Of a stretch of 64,000 bases of DNA, positions 1 to 8,474 are shown in pieces. How positions within the stretch are numbered: the stretch's first letter is position 1; each line of letters opens with the position of its first letter. The stretch comes from Halomonas campaniensis (GTDB lineage Bacteria > Pseudomonadota > Gammaproteobacteria > Pseudomonadales > Halomonadaceae): positions 1 to 64,000 of the forward strand of contig NZ_JACHZF010000006.1 of assembly GCF_014193375.1 (NCBI RefSeq), in the 5' to 3' direction. A program made the position numbers and the translations under genes. The notes below the pieces were generated by a model that saw nothing but the letters and a program-made list of their open reading frames with translations, did not search any database and had not been told where the DNA came from.

Positions 1-16
1 AGGTTAGTTCGTTCAT
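1..16 (-). CDS. possible start of a gene running off the left edge
   Basis: On the minus strand an ATG at 16-14 follows a strong GGAGG (positions 26-22) with five bases between them, and the frame reads Met-Asn-Glu-Leu-Thr before the window ends. Only five codons are visible, so no function can be given. It lies just beyond the integrase remnant and could belong to a mobile element to the left. The good ribosome site is the only support. Confidence 0.3.
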
Positions 17-38
17 GGCGTCCTCCAATGATCAGAGG

Positions 39-179
39 TCACCAGTGTGGCCGGCGCCAGTCAGTTCTAGAAGATGGGGTTGCTGGAGCGCTTACGAAAG
101 TCTTGGCAGTAGTCGGCCAGCCTGTCTTGCGGATGACGGCTTTCCAGCTACCAGAAGGGGTCTTAACAATGGTGGCCAT
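39..179 (-). pseudogene. 5' remnant of a tyrosine-type integrase gene
   Basis: The minus-strand ATG at 179-177 has a GGAG ribosome site six bases upstream and opens a 46-codon frame ending in TGA at 41-39. The first 28 residues (MATIVKTPSGSWKAVIRK, then TGWPTTAKTF) match the N-terminal arm-binding segment typical of phage/island tyrosine recombinases, where a run like RTKRDAEDWA normally follows. Here the similarity stops after KTF and the frame closes, so the gene is a truncated or scrambled remnant. It begins about 98 bp beyond the CCA end of tRNA-Ile2, the usual place for an island integrase. This points to a past integration at this tRNA. The family call is from memory of the motif. Confidence 0.6.
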
Positions 180-276
180 GAAAATCTCCAGGGGGCTGAA
201 GGATCGGCACTGTACCGAAACTGTACCCTTGGACCATGGGACTCACCAGCAAGAATTGCTAACTAGCTGATTTTAA

Positions 277-353
<77 letters not shown>

Positions 354-498
354 TTTCAAGGAAGGTGCGGCAGAGCGCCGGCGTATGATAGCGAATGGCG
401 ATGAAGGTGGCCATAGCCCTCGCGCCGCTCGCGCCTCCATGGCACCTTCTCCCTCCGCCGTGGTCTTCCTTGGGCCCGCCCCTTCTGGAGATCCGCCG

Positions 499-1164
499 GT
501 GCCACTTCGTTCGCTTGCCCGCTCTCTTTTCCGCTCTCTTTTCCGCTCTCTTTTCCGCTCTCTTTTCCGGACCTCCGCCCTGAGCGCTGGCCTGGTCGCC
601 CTGCTGGCTGCACTCCTGGCTGCCCTTCCGGCAGCGGCCGCCGCCTGGGAGCTGGACCCGGCCCAGTCACGGGTCGCCGCCACCGTGGTGCAGATCGCCC
701 CCGAGGGCCCCATTCCCCGCCAGCACGAGGTGCGCCGGCTGACCGGCGCCGCCGAGGCGGACGGCACCCTGGTGCTGCCGCTGCGGCTGGCCCAGAGTGA
801 CGTCATCGAGCGCATGGGGCCGCTGCCGCCCTGGCTCTCGGGCTTCACCGAGCGCCCCATGGCCACCCTCACCACCCGCTTCCCGCCGGCGCGCCTGGAG
901 CGGCTGGCCGTGGGCGAGTCGCTGGTGGAGGTGCTCACGCTCTCGGTGCAGACCGGCAACAGCACCCGAACGGAGCCCCTGGCGGTGCGCTTCACCCGGG
1001 AGTCATCTGCGCGTGTGCGGGTCACCAACGCCGAGCGGGTGGCCCTGGACGGCCGCGAGCTGATGGCCGACCCCACCCTGCGCTCGGTGATGCTGCTGCT
1101 CGGCTACGAGCAGATCGGCGACGAGGTACCGGTGAGCCTGGATGCGGTGCTGGTCAGGCGCTGA
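499..1164 (+). CDS. YceI-like secreted protein
   Basis: Translation from GTG 499 gives 221 residues: a long Arg-rich n-region, a hydrophobic stretch ending in AALPAAAAA, and a mature part opening WELDPAQSRVAATV, which recalls the YceI lipocalin-like fold thought to bind isoprenoid-type lipids in the periplasm. GTG 499 is chosen because GGAG (486-489) sits nine bases upstream. In-frame ATGs at 385 and 439 would give a much longer leader without a clear ribosome site. The n-region contains four exact copies of a 12-bp unit (521-568), so copy number would change the leader by four residues without breaking the frame. The gene ends 2 bp before the stop of the convergent permease gene. The YceI assignment rests on the start motif and size. 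Confidence 0.6.
   Translation: MPLRSLARSLFRSLFRSLFRSLFRTSALSAGLVALLAALLAALPAAAAAWELDPAQSRVAATVVQIAPEGPIPRQHEVRRLTGAAEADGTLVLPLRLAQSDVIERMGPLPPWLSGFTERPMATLTTRFPPARLERLAVGESLVEVLTLSVQTGNSTRTEPLAVRFTRESSARVRVTNAERVALDGRELMADPTLRSVMLLLGYEQIGDEVPVSLDAVLVRR
521..568 (+). repeat. four exact 12-bp tandem repeats inside the leader of the YceI-like gene
   Basis: The unit GCTCTCTTTTCC occurs four times head to tail. It is in frame and encodes repeated Ser-Leu-Phe-Arg. As a 12-bp unit, slippage adds or removes four residues without a frameshift. It lies upstream of the hydrophobic core of the signal peptide. Confidence 0.95.
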
Positions 1165-1166
1165 GG

Positions 1167-2138
1167 TCAGGGTGGCACCGAGCCGCGGCCGGGAATCAGC
1201 CGGCCCGGCACCCAGCGCAGGAAGGCCACCATGCCGAAGAGCTCCACCAGCGACTGGAAGACGATCACCACCACGGCGGCCTGCCAGGCCTCGGGCAGCG
1301 CCAGGGCGATAGGCAGGACCACGAAGGAGTTGCGGGTACCGAAGCTGAAGGTGAGCGTCCTGGCCGCCGGGGGCGTCAGCCCGAAGGCGCGCCCCAGGCT
1401 TCGGCCCAGCAGCGCGGCCAGCAGCAGGTAGGCCACGAAGAGTGGCAGCACCTGCAGCAGTACCCCGCTGACCCCTTCCATGCCGGCGACCTGGGTGGCC
1501 GCGATGACCAGCAGCACCGCGGCGAGCAGCGGCACCGGCAACCAGCCCAGCCCCGCCACCAGGCGACGGGCCCCGGGGCGGTGCCTGGCCAGGCATTCGG
1601 TCAGCCAGGCCGCTGCCAGCGGGGCGAGGATCAGGCCGGCGAAGGCGGAGAGCAGCGGCCCGCTGATGGCGACCCGGGCCCAGTCGGCCCCCAGGAAGAG
1701 CCAAAGGTAGGCCGGAAGGGTCACCAGCTGGAGCACCAGCAGCAGCGGCGTGGCGGCGATGGCGCGCCCGGCGTCACCGCGTCCCAGGTGGGTGAAGCTG
1801 ATGAACCAGTCGGTGCAGGGCACCAGCAGCACCAGCAGCACCCCGACCTGGACGGCGGGCGCCAGGGGCAGCAGGACCACCAGGCTTCCCACCGCCAGGG
1901 GCAGGATCAGGAAGTTGCCGAGCACCAGCGCCGTGGCGAAGCGCCAGTCCTGCGCCGCCAGGCCGAGCCGGCCCAACGGCACCTGGGTGAAGGTAGCGTA
2001 GAGCAGCAGGCCGAGCAGCGGCCAGAGCCCCCCTTCCAGAAGCCCGGCGGCCTCGGGGCGACTCAGCCCCAGGCCGAGTCCGGCCAGGATTGCCGCCAGG
2101 TAGACCCAGACCTGATGGCGCTCCAGCGCCTCATGCAC
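1167..2138 (-). CDS. Acr3/bile-acid-symporter type permease (arsenic resistance-like)
   Basis: This 323-residue protein is nearly all hydrophobic, with about ten membrane segments, and belongs to the BASS/Acr3 fold. The segment LLVPCTDWFISFTHLGRGD recalls the Acr3 signature around the cysteine needed for arsenite transport, and FSFGTRNSFVVLPIALALP matches the second conserved half. Homologues are usually annotated as arsenic resistance protein, but no arsR, arsC or arsH lies nearby, so the true solute is unknown. The ATG at 2138 lies inside the end of the upstream ABC exporter gene (8-bp overlap), so the two are probably translated together. Confidence 0.7.
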   Translation of the reverse strand: MHEALERHQVWVYLAAILAGLGLGLSRPEAAGLLEGGLWPLLGLLLYATFTQVPLGRLGLAAQDWRFATALVLGNFLILPLAVGSLVVLLPLAPAVQVGVLLVLLVPCTDWFISFTHLGRGDAGRAIAATPLLLVLQLVTLPAYLWLFLGADWARVAISGPLLSAFAGLILAPLAAAWLTECLARHRPGARRLVAGLGWLPVPLLAAVLLVIAATQVAGMEGVSGVLLQVLPLFVAYLLLAALLGRSLGRAFGLTPPAARTLTFSFGTRNSFVVLPIALALPEAWQAAVVVIVFQSLVELFGMVAFLRWVPGRLIPGRGSVPP

Positions 2139-3966
2139 GGGTGGCGTCGCCCTCGGCGAGGTCCGCCGTCAGCGCCCCGGTCTGCACCCGCCACTGGGCG
2201 GCGTAGCGGCCGTCGGTCTCGAGCAGCGTCTCGTGGCTGCCGCGCTCCACCACCCGGCCGCCCTCGATCACCACGATCTCGTCGGCGTGGACGATGGTGG
2301 AGAGGCGGTGGGCGATCATGATCACGGTTCGGCCGTGACCGATGCGCCGCAGGGAGCGCTGGATGGCGGCCTCGGTCTCGTTGTCCACGGCGCTGGTGGC
2401 CTCGTCCAGCACCAGGATGGGCGGGTCCTTGAGCAGCGCCCGGGCCAGCGACAGCCGCTGGCGCTGGCCGCCAGAGAGGCGAATGCCCCGCTCCCCCACC
2501 GGGGTGTCGAGCCCCCGGGGCAGCGCCTGGATAAACGCCCAGGCCTCGGCGGTGCGTGCCGCCTCGATGATCTCGGCTTCCGCGGCGTCCGGCTTCCCGT
2601 AGGCGATGTTGTCGCGAACGCTGCCCTCGAACAGGTAGACGTCCTGGCTGACCAGGCCGATGGCGCCGCGCAATGAGGCGAGGCTCACCCCGTCGATGGG
2701 CTGGCCGTCGATACGCACCCGCCCGGCGCTGGGGTCGTAGAAGCGCAGCAGCAGCTTGATCAGGGTCGACTTGCCGGAGCCGGTGGCGCCCACCAGCGCC
2801 AGCGTATTACCGGCCGGCACCCGGAGGCTGACGTCATCCACCCCCACCTCGCTCGCCGCATAGCGAAAGCTCACCCCCTCGAAGCTCACCTCGCCGCGCA
2901 GCGGCTCGGCCAGCGGCGTGGTGGCATTGTCGCGCACGGTGATGGGCACCGCCAGCAGGTCGAGGATGCGCCGGGTGCTGGCCATGGCACGTTCGAACAA
3001 GTCGATCACCTCGGCCAGGCCCGTCAGCGGCCAGAGCAGGCGCTGGGTGAGGAACACCAGCACCCCGTAGGCGCCCACGTTGAGGTCGCCGCGCAGGGCG
3101 AGCATGCCGCCCACGGTGAAGGTGGCCAGGAAGCCGGCGAGGATCGCCATGCGGATCACCGGGATAAAGGCCGAGCTGACCCGGATCGCCCGGCGGTTGG
3201 CCTCCACGTAGGCCTCGCTCACCTCGCGCAGCCGCGCCGCCTCCCGGGCCTCGCTGGTGAAGCTCTTGATGGTGGCGATGCCGGCCAGGTTGTTGGAGAG
3301 CCGGCTGGCGAGATCCCCCACCTTCTCGCGCACGTCGGCGTACAGCGGCCCCGCCTTGCGCTGGAAGAAGAAGGCGCCCCAGATGATCAGCGGGATCGGC
3401 GTGAAGGCGAGCAGCGCGATCAGCGGCGAGATGACGAAGAACACCGCCCCCACCGCCACCACGGTGACCCCCACCTGGATCAGCGAGTTGGCGCCACCGT
3501 CCAGGAAGCGCTCCAACTGGTTGACGTCGTCGTTCATGGTGGCGACCAGCTGCCCCGAGCTCTTCGACTCGAAGTAGGCCATGTCGAGGCGCTGGGCGTG
3601 CTCGTAGGTGTCCAGGCGCATGTCGGCCTGGAGCCGCTGGGCCAGGTTGCGCCACAGGATCTTGTAGAGGTATTCGAAGATCGATTCGCCGGCCCAGATG
3701 AAGAAGGTGAGCACGGCCAGCATCAGGATCTGTTCCTGCGCCGACTCGAAGCCCAGCCGCGCCACGAAGCTGCGCTCCTGGTTCACCACCACGTCGATGG
3801 CCACGCCGATCAGGATCTCCGGGGCGATATCGAAGAGCTTATTGATGATCGAGCAGCTGGTGGCGGCGATGATCCGCCGGCGATAGCCGCGGGCATAGCG
3901 CAGCAGGCGCACCAGCGCCTGGAAGCTGTTGGGCGAGGCGGTAGAGGGTGAGGCAGGGGTCGTCAT
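2131..3966 (-). CDS. ABC exporter, fused membrane and ATPase domains (MsbA-like)
   Basis: This 611-residue half-transporter has an N-terminal six-helix membrane domain (about 20-330) and a C-terminal ATPase. The nucleotide site shows Walker A GATGSGKST, Q-loop SQDVYLF, signature LSGGQRQRLSLARA, Walker B ILVLDEATSAVD and the H-loop His in IAHRLST. It should work as a homodimer pumping a lipid or hydrophobic compound outward; the substrate cannot be read from sequence. It is first in a two-gene unit with the overlapping Acr3-like permease. The leader region toward the TonB receptor gene (3967-4161) separates divergent promoters. Confidence 0.85.
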   Translation of the reverse strand: MTTPASPSTASPNSFQALVRLLRYARGYRRRIIAATSCSIINKLFDIAPEILIGVAIDVVVNQERSFVARLGFESAQEQILMLAVLTFFIWAGESIFEYLYKILWRNLAQRLQADMRLDTYEHAQRLDMAYFESKSSGQLVATMNDDVNQLERFLDGGANSLIQVGVTVVAVGAVFFVISPLIALLAFTPIPLIIWGAFFFQRKAGPLYADVREKVGDLASRLSNNLAGIATIKSFTSEAREAARLREVSEAYVEANRRAIRVSSAFIPVIRMAILAGFLATFTVGGMLALRGDLNVGAYGVLVFLTQRLLWPLTGLAEVIDLFERAMASTRRILDLLAVPITVRDNATTPLAEPLRGEVSFEGVSFRYAASEVGVDDVSLRVPAGNTLALVGATGSGKSTLIKLLLRFYDPSAGRVRIDGQPIDGVSLASLRGAIGLVSQDVYLFEGSVRDNIAYGKPDAAEAEIIEAARTAEAWAFIQALPRGLDTPVGERGIRLSGGQRQRLSLARALLKDPPILVLDEATSAVDNETEAAIQRSLRRIGHGRTVIMIAHRLSTIVHADEIVVIEGGRVVERGSHETLLETDGRYAAQWRVQTGALTADLAEGDATRA

Positions 3967-4129
3967 GGGGATTCCTTGTGCTCAGCTCGCGAAGCATAGC
4001 CGAGGGCGCCCGCCCCCGGCCAATGTCCCCGGCGGCCGGGAGGAGCCGCGGTGTTGCAGGTTCGGCAACGCGTTGTTGCGTGCCCGGGGCTGTTCGGCGG
4101 GGAACTCGGCGGCCTAGAATCCTCGCCGC

Positions 4130-4149
4130 AACTGAGAATCAGACTCATT
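4130..4149 (+). promoter_or_regulatory. candidate Fur box upstream of the TonB receptor
   Basis: The complement reads AATGAGTCTGATTCTCAGTT, close to the classical iron box AATGAGAATGATTCTCATT (two central changes and one added base). It ends 12 bp before the receptor start codon and would overlap the transcript start or leader, a position suited to repression by Fe-Fur. Confidence 0.55.
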
Positions 4150-4161
4150 CAAGAGGATAAC

Positions 4162-6339
4162 ATGTCGCCTGCTCGCCAGCCCCGCCCCGCTCATCCCCTT
4201 CGGCCAAACGCCCTGGCCAGCGCCGTCGCCCTGGCCGCCGTTGCCACCCTCCCCGCCTGCCCCCCCGCGGCCCAGGCCGAGGAGAGCTCGCGCCTGGACA
4301 ATATCGTGGTCACCGCGGCCGGCTTCGAGCAGGCCATGGCCGAGGCGCCGGCCAGCATCGCGGTGGTCACCCGGGAGGCGCTGGAGCAGAAGCGGGTCAG
4401 CAGCATTGCCGATGCCCTGCGCGACGTGGAGGGCGTCGACGTGGGCGGTCAGGTGGGCAAGACCGGCGGGCGCAACATCAGCATCCGCGGGATGCCCAGC
4501 GACTACACCCTGATCCTGATCGACGGACGCCGCCAGAACACCGCCGGCAGCGTGACGCCCAACGGCTTCGGCGAGACCGCCACCAGCTTCTTCCCGCCGG
4601 TCTCGGCCATCGAGCGCATCGAGGTGATCCGCGGCCCGATGTCGACCCTCTACGGCTCCGACGCCATGGGCGGGGTGATCAATATCATCACCCGCAAGGT
4701 TGGCGACGAGTGGAGCGGGTCGGTACAGGCCGAAGGCACCTTCAACGAGCACGAGGCCTTCGGCGACAGCCGCGAGACCAGCGTCTATGCCACCGGCCCG
4801 CTGATCGAGGAGACCCTGGGGCTGCAGGTTCGCGGGCGTCTCTTCGAGCGCGATGCCTCGAACCTCACCTATACCGAGGCGGATGGCACCGAGGTGCCGG
4901 TCAGCCAGCGCGGCCCAAGCCCCGTCGAGGGGGAACTCTACAGCCTGGGGGCCAGGCTGACCCTGACCCCCGGCGAGGATCACGAGCTGTGGCTCGACGT
5001 CGAGACCAGCCGGCAACGCTTCGACAACGACGACTGCCAGCTGGGCACCCTGGACGGCCGTGATCGCACCTGCGCGCCCGACCCGGGTGTCGCCAACGGC
5101 TATGCCGACGAGCTGCGCTTCGAGCGGGACCAGGTCGCCATCGGCCATACCGGGCGCTTCGCCGCGGGCACCCTGGAATCGAGCCTGATGCGCAATACCA
5201 CCGAGACCACGGGACGCACCATCCCCGGCACCCTGAGGCAGCCCTATGCCGGCTTCCCCGGCATCGTGGGCGGCGATGATCGCGAGCTCGAGACCACCAA
5301 CACCGTGCTCGACAGCAAGTTCACCCTGCCCCTGGGCGACCATATGGCGACGATCGGCGGCCAGTGGATGGACTCGGCGCTCACCGACGGCCTCGCCACC
5401 GAGGCATTCTCGCAGACCACCTGGGCCCTGTTCGCCGAGGACGAGTGGTGGCTGGCCGAGGACTGGGCGCTGACCCTGGGCGGCCGCTATGACCACCACG
5501 ACGCCTTCGGCAGCCAGTTCAGCCCGCGCGGCTACCTGGTGTGGAGCGCCAGCGACGACTGGACCCTGAAGGGCGGCGTCAGCCGCGGCTACAAGACGCC
5601 GTCGCTCAACGACCTGCACGACGGCATCAACGGGGTGACCGGCCAGGGCACCATCCTGACCATCGGCAACCCCGACCTGAAACCGGAAACCAGCACCAGC
5701 AGCGAGCTCGGCGCCCAGTACGACAACGGCGGGGGCTTCATGGCCAGCGCGACGCTGTTCCACAACCGCTTCGACGACAAGATCGCCGCCGGCCCGGACA
5801 TCGTGGTGAGCGGCGACCCGCGGATTCCCGACGGCGTCTACGCCCAGGACATCAACATCGACGAGGCCGAGACCCGGGGCCTCGAGCTCGCCACCCGCAT
5901 CTCTCTGTCGGAGCGTGTCAACCTGAGCGCCAACTACACCTGGACCGACAGCGAACAGAAGAGCGGCGCCCAGCGAGGCGAGCCGCTGACCGACACCCCG
6001 GAGCACGCCGTCAACGGCACCCTGCGCTGGCAGGCCACGGACCGCCTCAGCACCTGGCTCGCCGGCGAGTACCGCAGCGAGCGCTATCGCGACCGCGAGC
6101 GGGTGCGCGGCGCGGCGTCCTACGCCGACCTGGGCGACTTCTCCTCCTATGCACTGTTCCATCTGGGCGGCAGCTATCGGGTCACCGACGCCTTCACGGT
6201 CAGCGCCACGCTCCAGAACCTGTTCGACAAGGATTTCGTCGACTACCGCGCCTACGATGGGGGCGCCAGCTACGGGAACGTCTACGCCAACAGCGAGGAG
6301 GGCCGTCGGCTGTGGCTCTCCGCCCGCTACGCGTTCTGA
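4162..6339 (+). CDS. TonB-dependent outer-membrane receptor, ferric-siderophore (FepA/CirA-like) type
   Basis: The 725-residue product has a signal peptide ending near AAQA, a TonB box-like segment DNIVVTA, a plug domain (about 45-170) with NISIRGMPSDYTLILIDGRR and IERIEVIRGPMSTLYGSDAM, and a long beta-barrel ending in the terminal Phe of LSARYAF. The plug and the disulfide-type loop around DDCQLGTLDGRDRTC fit catecholate-siderophore or colicin receptors such as FepA, IrgA or CirA. ATG 4162 is chosen because AGAGGA sits five bases upstream and a signal peptide follows at once; an upstream in-frame ATG at 4051 would precede the Fur box. Uptake needs TonB-ExbBD, not seen here. The exact siderophore is unknown. 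Confidence 0.85.
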   Translation: MSPARQPRPAHPLRPNALASAVALAAVATLPACPPAAQAEESSRLDNIVVTAAGFEQAMAEAPASIAVVTREALEQKRVSSIADALRDVEGVDVGGQVGKTGGRNISIRGMPSDYTLILIDGRRQNTAGSVTPNGFGETATSFFPPVSAIERIEVIRGPMSTLYGSDAMGGVINIITRKVGDEWSGSVQAEGTFNEHEAFGDSRETSVYATGPLIEETLGLQVRGRLFERDASNLTYTEADGTEVPVSQRGPSPVEGELYSLGARLTLTPGEDHELWLDVETSRQRFDNDDCQLGTLDGRDRTCAPDPGVANGYADELRFERDQVAIGHTGRFAAGTLESSLMRNTTETTGRTIPGTLRQPYAGFPGIVGGDDRELETTNTVLDSKFTLPLGDHMATIGGQWMDSALTDGLATEAFSQTTWALFAEDEWWLAEDWALTLGGRYDHHDAFGSQFSPRGYLVWSASDDWTLKGGVSRGYKTPSLNDLHDGINGVTGQGTILTIGNPDLKPETSTSSELGAQYDNGGGFMASATLFHNRFDDKIAAGPDIVVSGDPRIPDGVYAQDINIDEAETRGLELATRISLSERVNLSANYTWTDSEQKSGAQRGEPLTDTPEHAVNGTLRWQATDRLSTWLAGEYRSERYRDRERVRGAASYADLGDFSSYALFHLGGSYRVTDAFTVSATLQNLFDKDFVDYRAYDGGASYGNVYANSEEGRRLWLSARYAF

Positions 6340-6445
6340 GCCTGGCGCCGTCGCCCAACGGCCCCGTTCGTTCCCGCGCCTTCGCTCCGACACCGCACCG
6401 CCGGGGCGTTTGCCTGCCGAGGAAGTCATGAGGCTCGGCGACAAA

Positions 6446-6479
6446 TGCCAATGATTTTCATCCGCATGATTGGCTGGCA
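6446..6479. promoter_or_regulatory. imperfect palindrome upstream of a LysR gene
   Basis: TGCCAATGAT (6446-6455) faces ATGATTGGCTGGCA (6466-6479). The arms CCAATGAT and ATGATTGG are inverted with one mismatch, and TGCCA/TGGCA frame them. It lies 38 bp before the likely start of the LysR gene and could be its own operator or a second iron-type box. Confidence 0.35.
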
Positions 6480-6517
6480 TACTGCCGAGCCAAGGACACC
6501 TGCCAACGGTCGCTGCC

Positions 6518-7432
6518 ATGCACGACTTCGACGAACTCAACGCCTTCGCTGCCGTCATGGAATCGCGCAGCCTGACCCGCAGCGCCCGCGAGCTGGGGCT
6601 GGCCAAGTCGACCCTGAGCCGGCGCATCAGCCAGCTGGAGGGCCGGCTGGGGCAGCCGCTGCTGCGTCGCCAGGCCAACCGGCTGATTCCCACCGATGCC
6701 GGCCTGGTGTTCCATGACTACTGCCGGGACCTGCTGGCCCTGGCGGAGCGCAGCCGGGCGGCCCTGGAGGCGCTGCGCGAGGACGTCAGCGGCGAACTCA
6801 CCCTCGAGGCGCACTGCGCCCTGGCGCGCTGCTGGCTGGCGCCGGTGGTCACCGATTTCATGACGCAACACCCGGACGTGGCGCTGACCCTGCGCACGCG
6901 CGAGACCCTGCCCGAGTCGCCGGACAGCCATGGCGTGCATGTCTGGCTGGGGGCGGCACCGGACATCGGGCTGCGCCAGGAGCCACTGGGCGCCCTCACC
7001 CGTGGCCTCTATGCCCACCCCGACTACCTGGCACGCCATGGCTCGCCCCGACACCCCCGGGAGCTGGCCCACCACGCCTGGATCGACCTGCTGGGCAACA
7101 GCCGGGGGGGGTTGAGGCTTAGCCATCCCGAGGCGGGCGGCTTCGACTTCCAGCCCCCCCGCTCGCGGCTGCGCGTCGACCTGCCGGTGCTGCACCTGGA
7201 CGCCATCGCCCGCGGCCAGGGGCTCGGCGTCCTGCCCCACTGGCTCGCCGAGCGACGCGAGGCGGCCCATCCCGGCCAGCTGGTCCGCTGCCTGCCCGAG
7301 TGGCAGCCCGCGCCGCTCCCGGTCACCCTGCTCTACGCCTTCGGCCACCAGCCGCGGCGGGTCACCGCCCTGCTCGACTGCCTGCGCCGGGCGGTTCCCG
7401 AGGCGTGGCGGGTGCCGGCCCGGGCTGCCTGA
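6518..7432 (+). CDS. LysR-family transcriptional regulator
   Basis: The 304-residue protein starts with the winged helix typical of LysR proteins (DFDELNAFAAVMESRSLTRS through LAKSTLSRRISQLEGRLGQP, residues 3-50) and continues with a shortened co-inducer-binding domain. ATG 6518 aligns with the family N-terminus; an in-frame ATG at 6470 lies within the candidate operator and would add 16 residues. It precedes an AEC permease gene on the same strand by 71 bp, so the permease or the upstream TonB receptor are possible targets. The effector is unknown. Confidence 0.85.
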   Translation: MHDFDELNAFAAVMESRSLTRSARELGLAKSTLSRRISQLEGRLGQPLLRRQANRLIPTDAGLVFHDYCRDLLALAERSRAALEALREDVSGELTLEAHCALARCWLAPVVTDFMTQHPDVALTLRTRETLPESPDSHGVHVWLGAAPDIGLRQEPLGALTRGLYAHPDYLARHGSPRHPRELAHHAWIDLLGNSRGGLRLSHPEAGGFDFQPPRSRLRVDLPVLHLDAIARGQGLGVLPHWLAERREAAHPGQLVRCLPEWQPAPLPVTLLYAFGHQPRRVTALLDCLRRAVPEAWRVPARAA

Positions 7433-7503
7433 GCCCCCTGGCGCTTGCCAGCCTGTCCGTCAATTCAGGACAATGGCGCGCCGCGTCCCACAAGGAAGAC
7501 CCG

Positions 7504-8379
7504 ATGATCGCCGAACTCTTCGCCGTGATGGCGCCAGTACTGGCCGGCGCCGGCCTGGGCTATACCTGGATCCGCCTGGGCCATCCCTACCCGGTGGAGT
7601 TCGTCACCCGGCTGGTCTTCAACATCGGTACGCCGGCGCTGGTGCTCGCCTCGCTCTCCGGCGCCGACATCGACGCCGGCAGCTTCGGCCGTACCATGCT
7701 GGCCACCGCCCTGGTGATCACGCTGATGGCCGGCATGGCCTTCGTGCTGGCCCGGCTGCTGCGCCGCGACTGGCGGGTACTGCTGGCCCCCACCATGTAC
7801 CCCAACACCGGCAACATGGGCCTGCCGGTGGTGCTCTACGCCTTCGGCAGCGCCGGCTTCGTGTTCGGTATCACGGTGATGGTCACCGTCTCGCTGTTCC
7901 AGTTCACCGTGGGCTCGATCATGGCCAGCCGGGGCAACCCGCTGAAGACCCTGGTGAAGACGCCCACGGTCTACGCCATCCTCATCTCGCTGGCGCTGCT
8001 GCTCACCGACACCGACCTGCCGCTGTGGCTCGACAACAGCGTCGACCTGATCTCCGGCTTCACGGTGCCGCTGATGCTGATCACCCTGGGGGTCTCGCTG
8101 GCCAGCATCCAGGTGAGAAGCCTGAAGTCCGGCATCGGCTTCAGCCTGCTGCGCATTCCCCTGGCCGCCGGGATAGCCTGGGGCATCGGCACCCTGCTGG
8201 CCCTGCCGCCGATGGCACTGAGCATCCTGGTGCTGCAGATGAGCATGCCGGTGGCGGTGTTCAACTACCTGTTCGCCCAGAAGGCCGGTCGCGAGCCGGA
8301 GTACACCGCCAGCCTGGTGTTCTGCTCCACGCTGCTCTCGCTGGTCTACCTGCCGATCCTGCTGGCCGTGCTGATGTAG
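7504..8379 (+). CDS. AEC-family (auxin efflux carrier-like) permease
   Basis: This 291-residue integral membrane protein has about ten helices in two five-helix repeats. The first half has FNIGTPALVLASLSG and the middle APTMYPNTGNMGLPVVLYAFG, the Asn/Pro-rich crossover typical of AEC carriers; the C-terminal half carries MSMPVAVFNYLFAQK. Bacterial members move malate, malonate or other small carboxylates, but the substrate cannot be assigned. An AAGGAAG ribosome site precedes ATG 7504. A LysR gene lies just upstream on the same strand. Confidence 0.8.
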   Translation: MIAELFAVMAPVLAGAGLGYTWIRLGHPYPVEFVTRLVFNIGTPALVLASLSGADIDAGSFGRTMLATALVITLMAGMAFVLARLLRRDWRVLLAPTMYPNTGNMGLPVVLYAFGSAGFVFGITVMVTVSLFQFTVGSIMASRGNPLKTLVKTPTVYAILISLALLLTDTDLPLWLDNSVDLISGFTVPLMLITLGVSLASIQVRSLKSGIGFSLLRIPLAAGIAWGIGTLLALPPMALSILVLQMSMPVAVFNYLFAQKAGREPEYTASLVFCSTLLSLVYLPILLAVLM

Positions 8380-8474
8380 CCATCGGGAGACAGGGAACGC
8401 CCCGCCCCCCTCGGAGTCCCTAGCTGTTGCAAGGCCCATCGCGGGAACCCGATACCGACAAGGGGGAGAACGGA

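Noticed and set aside
521-568. Short tandem units as a possible CRISPR-like array
   Set aside because: 12-bp units without spacers, in frame within a gene; no cas genes anywhere in the window.
4225-4263. LPAC near the receptor N-terminus as a lipobox
   Set aside because: A normal signal-peptidase site follows a few residues later, and the protein is an outer-membrane barrel, not a lipoprotein.
4114-6693. An 859-codon minus-strand open frame over the TonB receptor
   Set aside because: Shadow of a clear receptor gene; Gly/Ala/Arg/Val-heavy with no domains.
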